From NCBI RefSeq assembly GCF_015594625.1, contig NZ_JADNRQ010000001.1:457986-521985 (forward strand): a stretch of 64,000 nt of DNA, given 5' to 3'. The notes below the pieces were generated by a model that had not been told where the DNA came from, made no database searches, and was given only the letters and a program-made list of their open reading frames with translations. Positions 8,465 to 16,982 of this stretch are shown piece by piece. Every line of letters begins with the position of its first letter. Position 1 is the stretch's first letter. The translations under genes and the position numbers were made by a program. Source of the DNA: Desulfallas sp. Bu1-1 (lineage in GTDB: Bacteria; Bacillota; Desulfotomaculia; Desulfotomaculales; Desulfallaceae).

Positions 8465-8998
8465 ATGAAAGCAACCGGGATCGTTAGAAGAATCGACGAC
8501 TTGGGTCGGGTTGTGATACCCAAGGAAATAAGGCGCACTATGAGAATTCGCGAAGGTGAACCCCTGGAGATATATGTAGACCGCGAAGGGGAAGTAATTT
8601 TAAAGAAGTATTCCCCTATCAACGAGCTGGGTGAGTTTGCCAAGGAGTACGCCGATTCTCTGCACGAGGCCCTGGGGCACGTGGTTTGCATCGCCGACCG
8701 GGACGAGATCATTGCCGTTTCGGGTGGTCCCAAAAAGGATTTATTGAGGAAGCCTATCAGTACCATACTGGAAGAGATGATAAACAATCGCCAAACCAGG
8801 ATTATCGAAGAAACGCACAGCATCATCTCGGACGACCGGGTTCAATTTAAGAACAGTGTTATTTCACCAATTGTCGCCAACGGGGATGCCATCGGCGCTG
8901 TAATCATCACTTCCAGCGAAGATGTCCGCATGGGTGACTTGGAAAAAAAACTGGCGGAAACAGCAGCCTCATTTCTGGCCAAACAAATGGAAGAATAA
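8465..8998 (+). CDS. spoVT: SpoVT-like AbrB-family regulator, copy 2
   Basis: Product of 177 aa, ATG start behind AAAGGAGGG. The N-terminal AbrB domain is almost identical to that of the copy at 2740-3273; the GAF-like half diverges in the loop at about residues 85-125 (SGGPKKDLLRKPISTILEEM versus the other copy). Two full-length copies within 6 kb suggest a duplication followed by divergence of the effector domain while keeping DNA specificity. Which one does the classical SpoVT job cannot be decided here. Confidence 0.88.
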   Translation: MKATGIVRRIDDLGRVVIPKEIRRTMRIREGEPLEIYVDREGEVILKKYSPINELGEFAKEYADSLHEALGHVVCIADRDEIIAVSGGPKKDLLRKPISTILEEMINNRQTRIIEETHSIISDDRVQFKNSVISPIVANGDAIGAVIITSSEDVRMGDLEKKLAETAASFLAKQMEE

Positions 8999-9024
8999 AC
9001 GCCTCCGACGGGGCGTTTTTTTAA
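8998..9024 (+). terminator. Intrinsic terminator of spoVT-2
   Basis: AACGCC ... GGCGTT stem directly at the stop codon followed by seven T. Confidence 0.8.
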
Positions 9025-9129
9025 ACATTTCCAGCTTTTTCGTAAATCAACCGGCCTGAATGCCCGGCTAATTATTTCCCATTACTTACCATTCATATCC
9101 GTGATTATTTGGGACACAATATAAACGCA

Positions 9130-9590
9130 AGGTTCGTAATGGCCGAGCCAAGGCTGTTACAGGGTCGTAAGGCTCTGTAACAGCCGGCCAAAGGTTAATA
9201 CCGGGTCAAGGCGGCTCGGTATTGGCCGGCGGGCAGATCGGTAAATGTTCCGGCAGGCTATATTGCAGTCCGAACGATTGCAATATGGTCGCAAGGGATG
9301 TTTACCGGTCGAGCTAAGATTATTATGGGTGCCGACAAAAATTTTAACAATTGAACATGGTTCTATGTTTCTCTGTTGAAATTTGTTTGGGTCTGCAGCA
9401 GTCGAGAGATTGCTGCAGGCTCATAAGGTATCCATAATAGTCGAGCAAAGATCATTATGGGTGTCGTAATGGTTCATGGTGGCCGAAAGGTCATCGTGGG
9501 CTGCGCAGATACTCATAGTGGTTGTAGCGCAGGTCATTACGGGCTTGAAGGTGAAATCCCCTTCCTTTCTCTGGAAGGGGATTTCCATTT
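9130..9590 (+). ncRNA. Candidate large structured RNA with stacked GNRA hairpins
   Basis: No convincing gene, but almost the whole block folds. Seen directly: a 15-bp hairpin at 9152-9185 capped by GTAA; an 11-bp hairpin at 9193-9227; a 16-bp stem 9236-9251/9295-9310 enclosing a 12-bp hairpin 9259-9287; a stem 9321-9330/9430-9439 enclosing further helices, one with CTGCAGCA/TGCTGCAG; a 10-bp hairpin 9475-9498 capped by GAAA; and a final 13-bp stem at 9552-9584. A 27-nt sequence occurs at 9308-9334 and again at 9440-9466 with three differences, and its 3' part recurs at 9488 and 9531. GNRA loops appear in the plus-strand sense, which argues for a plus-strand transcript. Not matched to a known class. 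Confidence 0.55.
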
Positions 9591-9648
9591 GAGCTTGGCT
9601 CACCCGGCGCTCCACTCCTTCAAGATGCCGGATCATCTTTAATGGAAA

Positions 9649-11163
9649 TTATTCTTTGGCTGGTTTCGAGGGAACCGGCTTGCTGTCACCCAGGAACAGT
9701 ACAAAGGGTATGGCCAGAAAAATAAACAAGCTGGATACCAGAAAAGTATCATTAATGGCCGAAACCAGCGCTTGCGATTGAACCAGGCCAAAAAGAACGG
9801 TCAGTTTCAACCCGCTTGATGATAATAAATTAAATAGATCGTGTGCCAATGTCAGGGCGGGGGAATATATAGTTAAATTTTCGGACAGGTGCGCACCGTG
9901 CAGGGCCTGGCGATTGACCATAATGGCGGTTAACAAGGCTATGCCCAGCGAGGCCGACACCTGGCGAAAAACATTGTTCAGTGATGAAGCCCGGGGTACC
10001 AGGTGCCGGGGTACCACGTTCATGCCGGCGGTTGTGATGGGCATCATGGCCAAACCCATGCCGATGGACCGTATTGTCATGAGCATGGTCAGGTAATGTG
10101 GCGAAGTTTGGGCGGTAATGTATTGTAATTTCCAGGTGAAAACCCCCGTGATGGTCAGACCGGCCAATCCCAGGGGCCTGGCGCCGATGCGGTCAAATAA
10201 GAACCCGCTTACAGGCTGCATGAGCGCCGAGACAATGGCGGCCGGCATCAATAATAGCCCTGTTTCGTAAGGGGTCATGTTCATGATGTTCTGGGTGAAC
10301 AGGGGGACTAAAAACACTCCGCCGAACAACCCCATGGTGATGAGGGCGCCGGTAATAATGCTGATGGTAAAGGTTTTGTTTTTTAACAGCCGCAGGTCCA
10401 GCATTGGTTCCGGGATGGACAATTCCACGATGGCAAACAGAACCAGGCTGAACAGGGCGTAAATCAAAAGAGTAATGATAAAAAGTGAATCCCAGCCCTT
10501 TTTATGCCCTTCGCTAAGGGCCAGCAGCAGGGTGAAACAACCCGTGGTGCAAAGCAAAAAGCCCCAGCGGTCAAAGGACAGGCCGGTAATTTTTTTGCTT
10601 TCGGGAACCGTGACCGGGGTTAGCAATAAGCCGGTAAGACCAATGGGGATATTCAGAAGGAAAAGGAAGCGCCAGTTAAAATTATCAATAATGTAACCGC
10701 CCAGGGTGGGGCCGATGGCCGGGGCCGTGATCGCCGCCATGCCCCAAATGCCCAGTGCCAGCCCAATGGTTTCGCGCGGGACAATGCGATAAATTATCGC
10801 CATACTAATGGGCATCATCATGCCGCCGCCAATACCCTGAATGACCCGGAAGGCAATCATGGTGTTGATGTTCCACGCAATGCTGCACAGCAGCGAAGCG
10901 GTGGTAAATGCCGCCAGGGAAACTACAAATATGCGCCGGGTACCGAAACGATCCCCAAGAAAACCTGTTACCGGAATAATTACACCGGAGGAAAGCATGT
11001 ACGCTGTAACCACCCATTGGATTTTATCCGCGTCGACTCCAAAAATGGTCATTAATTTGGGAACGGCGACATTAATGGAACTATTATTTAAAATAGCTGC
11101 AAATGCACCGGTAACTAGTACCATCAAGGGCAGCCAAAAAGATTGTTTTTCCTTGCCGGTCAA
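9649..11163 (-). CDS. DHA2-family (EmrB/QacA-type) efflux MFS transporter
   Basis: Product of 504 aa with about 14 membrane helices. TTG start 11163 lies 9 nt from GGAGG. Typical motifs: motif A GFLGDRFGTRRIF after helix 2, the motif C region GPTLGGYI, and LNNSSINVAVPKL at the start, common in EmrB-type proton-driven multidrug exporters. No EmrA-like fusion protein or regulator gene adjoins it, so it probably works alone in the single membrane. A perfect palindrome at 11296-11313 upstream is a candidate operator. Confidence 0.85.
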   Translation of the reverse strand: MTGKEKQSFWLPLMVLVTGAFAAILNNSSINVAVPKLMTIFGVDADKIQWVVTAYMLSSGVIIPVTGFLGDRFGTRRIFVVSLAAFTTASLLCSIAWNINTMIAFRVIQGIGGGMMMPISMAIIYRIVPRETIGLALGIWGMAAITAPAIGPTLGGYIIDNFNWRFLFLLNIPIGLTGLLLTPVTVPESKKITGLSFDRWGFLLCTTGCFTLLLALSEGHKKGWDSLFIITLLIYALFSLVLFAIVELSIPEPMLDLRLLKNKTFTISIITGALITMGLFGGVFLVPLFTQNIMNMTPYETGLLLMPAAIVSALMQPVSGFLFDRIGARPLGLAGLTITGVFTWKLQYITAQTSPHYLTMLMTIRSIGMGLAMMPITTAGMNVVPRHLVPRASSLNNVFRQVSASLGIALLTAIMVNRQALHGAHLSENLTIYSPALTLAHDLFNLLSSSGLKLTVLFGLVQSQALVSAINDTFLVSSLFIFLAIPFVLFLGDSKPVPSKPAKE

Positions 11164-11295
11164 ATTCCGATTCCTCCAATTAACTTAACGATGTAACAAT
11201 ATAATGATAAATATGTTAATTATTAGATTGCTAAACTAATTAAGAGTTTACCAGTTATATTAATAATTGTCCAGCTTTTCAATGACCCTTCATTT

Positions 11296-11313
11296 TAAAT
11301 GATCGATCATTTA
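11296..11313. promoter_or_regulatory. 18-bp perfect palindrome, candidate operator
   Basis: TAAATGATCGATCATTTA, directly overlapping a TATAAT (11312-11317) on the plus strand and lying about 130 bases upstream of the divergent efflux gene. It looks like a repressor site of TetR/MarR size between the MFS and glycosylase genes; the cognate regulator is not in the window. Confidence 0.45.
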
Positions 11314-11398
11314 TAATGGTTGCGTGGTTTAAAATTAATGGTGCCTGTCACCCGAGTATCAGGTATTGGGTGAAAAATTGTTTTGCAAGGGGGACAGC

Positions 11399-11980
11399 AT
11401 GAAAGAAAAGGCTTTAGAGGATCTTTACCGGCGGGTTTACGGTTGCCGTTGCGATTGTCCCGGCGAAAGGGAAGGCGCCGGGCTGGTAAGGGATTGCGGT
11501 AACCCCGATGCGGGCATTATCTTTCTCGGGGAGGCGCCGGGCGGGGAGGAGATCAGGCGGGGAATGCCTTTTGTGGGGCAGGCCGGGCGTAAACTGGAAG
11601 AATATTTGAAGCTGGCGGGACTTGGCCGTCGTGACGTTTTCATTATCAATACGGTCAAATGCCGGCCCACCAGGAACAACGGCAGGGCCAACCGCAAACC
11701 CGGCATTTGTGAAATAAAATCCTGCGCCCGCTGGTTGCAAGAGGAACTGAAAATATTATCGCCCGGGGTTATCGTGACCCTGGGCGACGTGGCCCTGAAA
11801 AATTTCGGGGGCAATAAAATTCAAATTGGTAATTACCACGGGCAGCCGCTCGTGATGGGGCAATTCAAATTGTTTCCCCTTTATCACCCGGCGGCGGCCA
11901 TCTACCGGCCGGCCCTGGAAGAGGTGATCCGGCAGGATTTCGTTAAGCTGGGACAGTGGCTGCGGGAGAACGCCTATTGA
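11399..11980 (+). CDS. Uracil-DNA glycosylase, family 4
   Basis: Product of 193 aa from ATG 11399, preceded by AAGGGGG; an upstream in-frame start lacks a ribosome site. Family-4 hallmarks: the catalytic GEAPGGEE motif, FVGQAGRKL, INTVKCRP, and HPAAAIYRP near the end. Cys residues near the N-terminus (YGCRCDCPG) and in the middle (KCRP ... CEIKSC) suit the [4Fe-4S] cluster of this family. It removes uracil from DNA in base-excision repair. The stop overlaps the convergent activase gene by 7 nt. Confidence 0.88.
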   Translation: MKEKALEDLYRRVYGCRCDCPGEREGAGLVRDCGNPDAGIIFLGEAPGGEEIRRGMPFVGQAGRKLEEYLKLAGLGRRDVFIINTVKCRPTRNNGRANRKPGICEIKSCARWLQEELKILSPGVIVTLGDVALKNFGGNKIQIGNYHGQPLVMGQFKLFPLYHPAAAIYRPALEEVIRQDFVKLGQWLRENAY

Positions 11981-12735
11981 GCCGCGGCCGTGGTTGCCGC
12001 GGCGAGGGCCGCCCCCAGCGCCCCCACCAGTTGGGGTTGTGGGGGCACAATCACCTCCACGCCCAGTTTTTCGGCCAGCAGGGTCACAATACAGCGGTTA
12101 TTGGCCACACCTCCCGTAAAAACCAGGGGGGTTTTGTAACCCACTCTTTGCAGCATGCCCGCCGTTCTTTCTACCACCGAGACATGCAGCGCCAGGGCGA
12201 TATCTTCCCGGCCGGCGCCCCGGTGCAGCAGGGATACCGCTTCCGATTCGGCAAAAACGGTGCACATGTTGCTGATTTTGATGCCGCGTTTGCCTTTCAG
12301 CGCTTCCTCCCCGAATTCCCCAACGCCGGTGTAGCCCAGGGCGCCGGCCATCACCTCCAGAAACTTGCCCGTTCCCGCCGAGCACCGGTCGTTCATCTGG
12401 AAATCGGTCACCGAACCCCGGTCGTTCAACAGGATCACCTTGGTGTCCTGTCCTCCGATATCCAACACGGTGCGAACACCCGGGTAGAGATAAGCGGCGC
12501 CCAGCGCGTGGGCCTTGATTTCGGTAATCACATCATGGGCAAAGTCGGATTTGGCCGAGTGCCTGCCGTAACCCGTTGCGACCACCCGCGCGTATTTTTG
12601 GTTGAGTAGTTTTCTGGCCGTGTCCAGCGGTTCATGCCCGGTATCTTCCAGCGCCGTCAGTAGTACCCGGTCGCCTGCCAGCGCTACAAAGCCGATGGTT
12701 CTGGAACCGATGTCTATTCCGGCGTACAATGTCAT
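11974..12735 (-). CDS. 2-hydroxyacyl-CoA dehydratase-type activase (BadF/HgdC family)
   Basis: Product of 253 aa, usual for HgdC/YjiL-type activators. ASKHA nucleotide-binding motifs: AGIDIGSRT at the N-terminus, VLDIGGQDTK, and FTGGVANN. The [4Fe-4S] cluster held between two subunits would use the Cys in NDRCSAGTGKF and the Cys in NMCTVFAESE. It is an ATP-driven electron injector for the neighbouring HgdB-family protein; it ends 7 nt past its convergent neighbour's stop. ATG 12735 follows AAAGGAG. Confidence 0.9.
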   Translation of the reverse strand: MTLYAGIDIGSRTIGFVALAGDRVLLTALEDTGHEPLDTARKLLNQKYARVVATGYGRHSAKSDFAHDVITEIKAHALGAAYLYPGVRTVLDIGGQDTKVILLNDRGSVTDFQMNDRCSAGTGKFLEVMAGALGYTGVGEFGEEALKGKRGIKISNMCTVFAESEAVSLLHRGAGREDIALALHVSVVERTAGMLQRVGYKTPLVFTGGVANNRCIVTLLAEKLGVEVIVPPQPQLVGALGAALAAATTAAAQ

Positions 12736-12742
12736 TACTCCT

Positions 12743-14014
12743 TTATTTAAGCATTTCCACGAAAGCTTCGATTCTGGTTTTCAGTTGACCGGCATCTTCC
12801 TGGTCATAACCGGTTTCAATTTTTAATAACGGGATGCCTTCCTGCTTGAGCATTTTTTCCACCCGGTTGGCTTCCACGGCGTAAGGATCGCAGAAGGACA
12901 GGGTGCAATGGATGACCCCGCCGGCATTATATTCTTTTACCAGCTGGACCAGTTTTTCCAGGCGCCCGGGGTTGGGAGTGAACACGGCGCAGTTGATTCC
13001 CATGTACCGTGCGGCCACGTTTTCCAACATGTTATCAAGCCCGGTGGCGTCCTCGGCCACTTCATTCTCAAAATAGCGCAACCCGGTGCACAGTTCCTCC
13101 GCCACAATCACCGCGCCGCTGGTCTCGATGATGTGGGGCACTTTCCAGTTGGGGATGGCCATGGGCGTACCGGTAACGATCACTCTGGGTGTTTTAGCGG
13201 GGAAAACCCCCTCGCCGGCTTGAACCCTTTGTTCCAATTCGTCGCAAAGCTGGTTGACCCTGGCGGTAAATCTTTCCACATCGTCGTACATGGCAATTTG
13301 TTCGATGAGCAGGCTATCCTTGCCGCTGATGGGCGCGGGGTCGCATTTGCGCAGGTCGGCCAGGCGCCGCAGCGCCCGCCGTTTTCCATTCACTTCGTTG
13401 ATGGACCTGGCCAGGGTGGCGGCGGAGATTTGGTTGCCCGTGGTTTCCTCGACGAGGCGTGCGAAATCCTTTACCTCTTCCAGCCAGAGGTCCCTGTCCC
13501 GCCCTTTCTTCATTTGCGGTGTTTCCATGACGTGCACCGGCACATAGTCGTTCAGGATTTCAAATGCCTTCTTTTTGCCATCGCAGGTTGTTTCGCCCAC
13601 AACCAGATCGCAGGATTCAAAATAGGGGCAGATTTTGGCCAGTTTGAATCCCATGAACGATTTAATCAAGGGGCAAATGTTGCGCGGCAAAACTTGCTCG
13701 GCCTCGGCCGTACCTATGTCAATCCCGGAGCATAGGCCGATGCAAATGCCGCCGGCGGCGCGGACGATTTCCTCGGGTACAAAGACGCAGAAAGCGCCGA
13801 TAACTTTTCCGCCCGCCTTTTTGTGTTCCTGCAGTTCCTGGATGCGCAAACCGTGTATTTCGTTGACCACGAAATCGAAATATTCCATGTTTTTGGGCCT
13901 GTTGGGCTGCGTGAGGTAGACATCGTGGTAGGTCGGAGGCAATACCTTTAACAATTGATCGTGGGCCTCCAGGTTAAGCCCCAGGGAACTCCACATTTCA
14001 CTGTAATTGCTCAT
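12743..14014 (-). CDS. HgdB/BcrC-family protein, possible double-cubane cluster protein
   Basis: Product of 423 aa, one gene 7 nt upstream of its activase. Cys-rich motifs include GICIGLCSG, NICPLIKS, KICPYFESCDLVVGETTC and IHCTLSFCDP. True 2-hydroxyacyl-CoA dehydratases and benzoyl-CoA reductases need two different subunits of this family; here there is only one plus an activase, the organisation of YjiM/YjiL-type double-cubane cluster proteins, described from Carboxydothermus as ATP-dependent low-potential reductants of small molecules. I infer that type; the substrate is unknown. A homodimeric dehydratase cannot be excluded. Confidence 0.75.
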   Translation of the reverse strand: MSNYSEMWSSLGLNLEAHDQLLKVLPPTYHDVYLTQPNRPKNMEYFDFVVNEIHGLRIQELQEHKKAGGKVIGAFCVFVPEEIVRAAGGICIGLCSGIDIGTAEAEQVLPRNICPLIKSFMGFKLAKICPYFESCDLVVGETTCDGKKKAFEILNDYVPVHVMETPQMKKGRDRDLWLEEVKDFARLVEETTGNQISAATLARSINEVNGKRRALRRLADLRKCDPAPISGKDSLLIEQIAMYDDVERFTARVNQLCDELEQRVQAGEGVFPAKTPRVIVTGTPMAIPNWKVPHIIETSGAVIVAEELCTGLRYFENEVAEDATGLDNMLENVAARYMGINCAVFTPNPGRLEKLVQLVKEYNAGGVIHCTLSFCDPYAVEANRVEKMLKQEGIPLLKIETGYDQEDAGQLKTRIEAFVEMLK

Positions 14015-14282
14015 ATTAACACCTTGCCTTTATCCAAGTTGATTTTTTTTCACTAAATAATTATATATAAAATAAATAAATTGGAACAATAAAATAAATT
14101 GATAAAGATTTCGGGTTTGATAAATTCTTTGGATTATTGAGGGCATTCCATGCTTCCCTTTGTTTAAGCGGTAAACGAAAAGAACCGCTACGCTTAACAA
14201 AAAACCCCGGGAAAGGGGAAGATGGTTGTAAATTGTTGCGACATGCATGGTTAAAACGGCAAGAGCCGAGCCCGGGATCACC

Positions 14283-14555
14283 TCAAAGATCGTTTTCCTG
14301 TTTCTCTTTATTTCCTTCCTTCAGCTCTTCCTTGATGGACAAAAACTGTTCCCTGGTAATCTCACCGGAGGCGTAACGCTTTTTCAGAATATCCATGGCG
14401 GATTCCGCACGGTAGTTTACCGGGCCGCCCGCCCCGCGCCTGACCAGCCAAAAAACGAAATAAATCAGCCCGCCCACAAAAAGCAGCCAGAACAGCATGG
14501 AAATGATCATGCCTCCCCACCCGAAATAGCCTCCCGGCCAGTAAAACATGTGCAC
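14283..14555 (-). CDS. SHOCT-domain small membrane protein
   Basis: Product of 90 aa. One long hydrophobic segment (GGMIISMLFWLLFVGGLIYF) follows a short aromatic/Gly-rich N-terminus; the C-terminal 30 residues (MDILKKRYASGEITREQFLS) are a clear SHOCT motif. GTG 14555 has GGGGG at 7 nt, ATG 14549 is two codons later. SHOCT tails are thought to be oligomerisation or targeting modules; no specific role can be assigned. Confidence 0.75.
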   Translation of the reverse strand: MHMFYWPGGYFGWGGMIISMLFWLLFVGGLIYFVFWLVRRGAGGPVNYRAESAMDILKKRYASGEITREQFLSIKEELKEGNKEKQENDL

Positions 14556-14608
14556 GTGATTTCCCCCTTTTATTTCAACCGCATTTTTAAAAACTACGCT
14601 ATTCGGCT

Positions 14609-15019
14609 TTAATTGTGGATCAATACAGTGATTCTTTTCAGCCTGTCGTGGATTTGTTCAAACAACAGCCCGGCGATAAACCACAGCGGCGCCATATCCA
14701 GGCGGATCAGCCCGGCTATCTGCCATCCCTCCCGGTAGATCCAGGGGCTGGTGCCCACCAGGAAGCGGATTAGGCCTCCCGTAACAAGTTCCACCGCCCA
14801 AATCACCAGCGCCCAGATCATGCCCCGCAGGTACCAGTGCAGCGGGCGAATGTAGTCGTGCAGTTGTTCCAGAAAAACCGCCAGCCCGTAAATGGGGAAC
14901 ATCCACAGGTAGGTATGGGCGGCCAGCCGGGGGTTGCCATTAAGCCCCGAAACCAGCCCGGTCCAGAATACCTCCATGTTCCAACCCAACAGGCCGTAGA
15001 TGATGAACCTGGTGAGCAT
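14609..15019 (-). CDS. Integral membrane protein, type IV ABC-permease-like (CmpB family)
   Basis: Product of 136 aa with four hydrophobic segments. The opening RFIIYGLLGWNMEVFWTG and HTYLWMFPIYGLAVFLEQ, together with GMIWALVIWAVELVTG, match the small family Pfam calls putative ABC-transporter type IV (PF06541), whose function is unproven. No ATPase or binding-protein gene is adjacent. It is separated from the SHOCT gene by 54 bases and may be co-transcribed with it. Confidence 0.7.
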   Translation of the reverse strand: MLTRFIIYGLLGWNMEVFWTGLVSGLNGNPRLAAHTYLWMFPIYGLAVFLEQLHDYIRPLHWYLRGMIWALVIWAVELVTGGLIRFLVGTSPWIYREGWQIAGLIRLDMAPLWFIAGLLFEQIHDRLKRITVLIHN

Positions 15020-15214
15020 GGTTATATTTTGCTCGGAACAGTAATTTATTATAGCTAAACCGGACCCGAAATAATTTACAGGGGAGGAAATTAAACGGTT
15101 TTAGCGAAATATTTTCAAAACTTTTTATTGCGCGACTATAGGGTGTTCAGATTTTTAATAAACCCCGCTGCGTAATTGAAAAAACATTCTTAAATTTACG
15201 AAGGAGGTGTGAAG

Positions 15215-16447
15215 GTGCACATAGTTGTAATCGGCAACAGTGCGGCTGGATTGTCAGCTGCGCGCGTCGTGCGAAAGCTTGATGCAACGGCTCGCATTAC
15301 AGTTATTTCCGATGAGCCCGGACCGGCTTACGCCCGCTGTCTGATACCTGAGGTTCTGGCCGGAGTTAAGGACGTTTCCGGTATTAATTACGCCCCGCAA
15401 AAATTCTATCAAGATTTTGAAATTGACCTTTGGTCGGGTCAAAAAGTAGTTTCCATAAACGCGGAACGCCGTATACTAAACCTGGCGGATGGACGGGTTA
15501 TCGGCTATGACCGCCTGTTGGTGGCCACCGGCGCTTCCCCCGTACCGCCCGGGTGGCCGGGGGCGGATTTGCCGGGCGTATTTACGCTGCGCAGGGTGGA
15601 CCAGGCAGTTGATTTAGGTAAACTGGCCCCGGGCTGTGCATCCGCCGTAGTGGTCGGCGGGGGGCTGGTCAGTCTTAAAGCGGCCTATGCCCTGAAAAAA
15701 CGCGGTTTACATGACGTGACGGTGGTGATCAAAAGCCCGCATTTATTGATCAAGCAACTGGATCAAGACAGCGCTGGCCTTGTGGAAAAAGACTTTACCG
15801 GTGCGGGAATCAAATTTATCTATGGTATGGAACCGGTTGCCGTAACAGCAGGACATGAAGGTACTGTGCGGGCAGTTGAATTGGAAGACGGGCGTAAGCT
15901 GCACGCCGGCCTGGTGGTTGTCGGCAAGGGGGTGCGGCCCAACTCGGAATTGGTGCGGCAGGCCGGCGGCAGGGTGGATAAGGGTATAGTGGTGAATGAT
16001 TACCTGGAAACCTCGCTGCCCGGGGTTTATGCCGCCGGGGATTGTATTGAAGTAACAGACCTGGTAACCGGCGCTAAAACAACTTCCGGCCTGTGGACGC
16101 TGGCCGTGGAACAGGGGCGCTACGCCGGCTGCAACCTGGCCGGGCAAACCAGAAAATACCCGCCGCCCCTGACCAGGCTTAACTCCGCCCAGTTCCGCTC
16201 GGTACCGTTTATTTCCGTGGGTGACGTGCGGGGAGGCGATGAACAGGTCGTATATAAAGACAATCGGGTTTACCGGAAACTTTGCTTTAAGGAAGGCCGC
16301 CTGGTGGGTTTCATCATGGTGGGCCGCGTGGACCGGGCCGGAGTATATACTGCTTTAATTAAACGGCAAAAGCAACTGCCGGGGCGGCTGAAGGACAGGC
16401 TGGTTGACGGAACCGTAACCGGTGCCGATATAGCGGGATTAAAGTAA
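15215..16447 (+). CDS. FAD/NAD(P)-dependent oxidoreductase of a CODH operon
   Basis: Product of 410 aa. I choose GTG 15215 because AGGAGG lies 7 nt upstream; a GTG two codons earlier would be too close. Dinucleotide motifs: VVIGNSAAGLSAARVV at the N-terminus, VVVGGGLVSLKAAYAL in the middle, and the FAD-closing GVYAAGDCIEVTD. The fold is that of NADH:rubredoxin/nitrite reductase-type flavoproteins (Pyr_redox_2). It is the first gene of an operon with cooF and cooS, an arrangement proposed to move electrons from CO via CooF to NAD(P)+. No rubredoxin domain is present. Confidence 0.88.
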   Translation: MHIVVIGNSAAGLSAARVVRKLDATARITVISDEPGPAYARCLIPEVLAGVKDVSGINYAPQKFYQDFEIDLWSGQKVVSINAERRILNLADGRVIGYDRLLVATGASPVPPGWPGADLPGVFTLRRVDQAVDLGKLAPGCASAVVVGGGLVSLKAAYALKKRGLHDVTVVIKSPHLLIKQLDQDSAGLVEKDFTGAGIKFIYGMEPVAVTAGHEGTVRAVELEDGRKLHAGLVVVGKGVRPNSELVRQAGGRVDKGIVVNDYLETSLPGVYAAGDCIEVTDLVTGAKTTSGLWTLAVEQGRYAGCNLAGQTRKYPPPLTRLNSAQFRSVPFISVGDVRGGDEQVVYKDNRVYRKLCFKEGRLVGFIMVGRVDRAGVYTALIKRQKQLPGRLKDRLVDGTVTGADIAGLK

Positions 16448-16463
16448 CGTAAGGAGGGATAAG

Positions 16464-16958
16464 GTGAAAGAGGTTTTAATCGACACGGAACGCTGTCTGG
16501 GCTGTCGCTCGTGTGAGCTGGCCTGCGCCGTGGCCCATTCGGAAAGCAAAAATTTATTCGGCGCGGCGGGTGAGAGCAAAAAACCTTTGAAGCGGATTTT
16601 TGTCCACCAGGCAGGGGGCAAAAAGATTCCGCTCAACTGCCGGCATTGCGAGGAGGCCCCCTGCATCGACGCCTGTATTGCCGGGGCCATGCACCGTACC
16701 GCCGGCGGCGTGGTGACCAACGTGGACGGGCCGGCGGAATGCACGGGCTGCTGGATGTGTGTCATGGTTTGCCCGTACGGGGTTATTCGCGGTGAAATCG
16801 ACCGGCGATTGGCCTTGAAGTGCGACCGCAACTGTTTGGATGCCGGGGGCGAGCCGGCCTGTGTGCATGCCTGTCCCACCGGGGCGCTTAAATTTGTCGA
16901 AGTTGATGACTTTAGCCGGGGGAAAAGAGAACGTTTTTTAGAGTCGCTGGGCATTTAA
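16464..16958 (+). CDS. cooF: CooF-like 4Fe-4S electron carrier
   Basis: Product of 164 aa; GTG 16464 behind AAGGAGGG. Four cluster motifs typical of the HycB/CooF family: CLGCRSCELAC, CRHCEEAPCIDAC, CTGCWMCVMVCP, and the CDRN...C...CVHACPTGAL set. It should accept electrons from CooS and pass them to the flavoprotein encoded upstream. Gene spacing (17 and 24 nt to its neighbours) supports one transcript. Confidence 0.9.
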   Translation: MKEVLIDTERCLGCRSCELACAVAHSESKNLFGAAGESKKPLKRIFVHQAGGKKIPLNCRHCEEAPCIDACIAGAMHRTAGGVVTNVDGPAECTGCWMCVMVCPYGVIRGEIDRRLALKCDRNCLDAGGEPACVHACPTGALKFVEVDDFSRGKRERFLESLGI

Positions 16959-16982
16959 ATTTTTAAGGAGGGATGATACGGG

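Noticed and set aside
9130..9590. CRISPR array or integron attC array
   Set aside because: Repeats are few, unequal in spacing and differ in sequence; hairpins with GNRA loops fit a folded RNA better than DNA recombination sites.
9421..9642. Short open frames on both strands at the end of the hairpin block
   Set aside because: They run through the paired helices, have no ribosome site, and their products look random.
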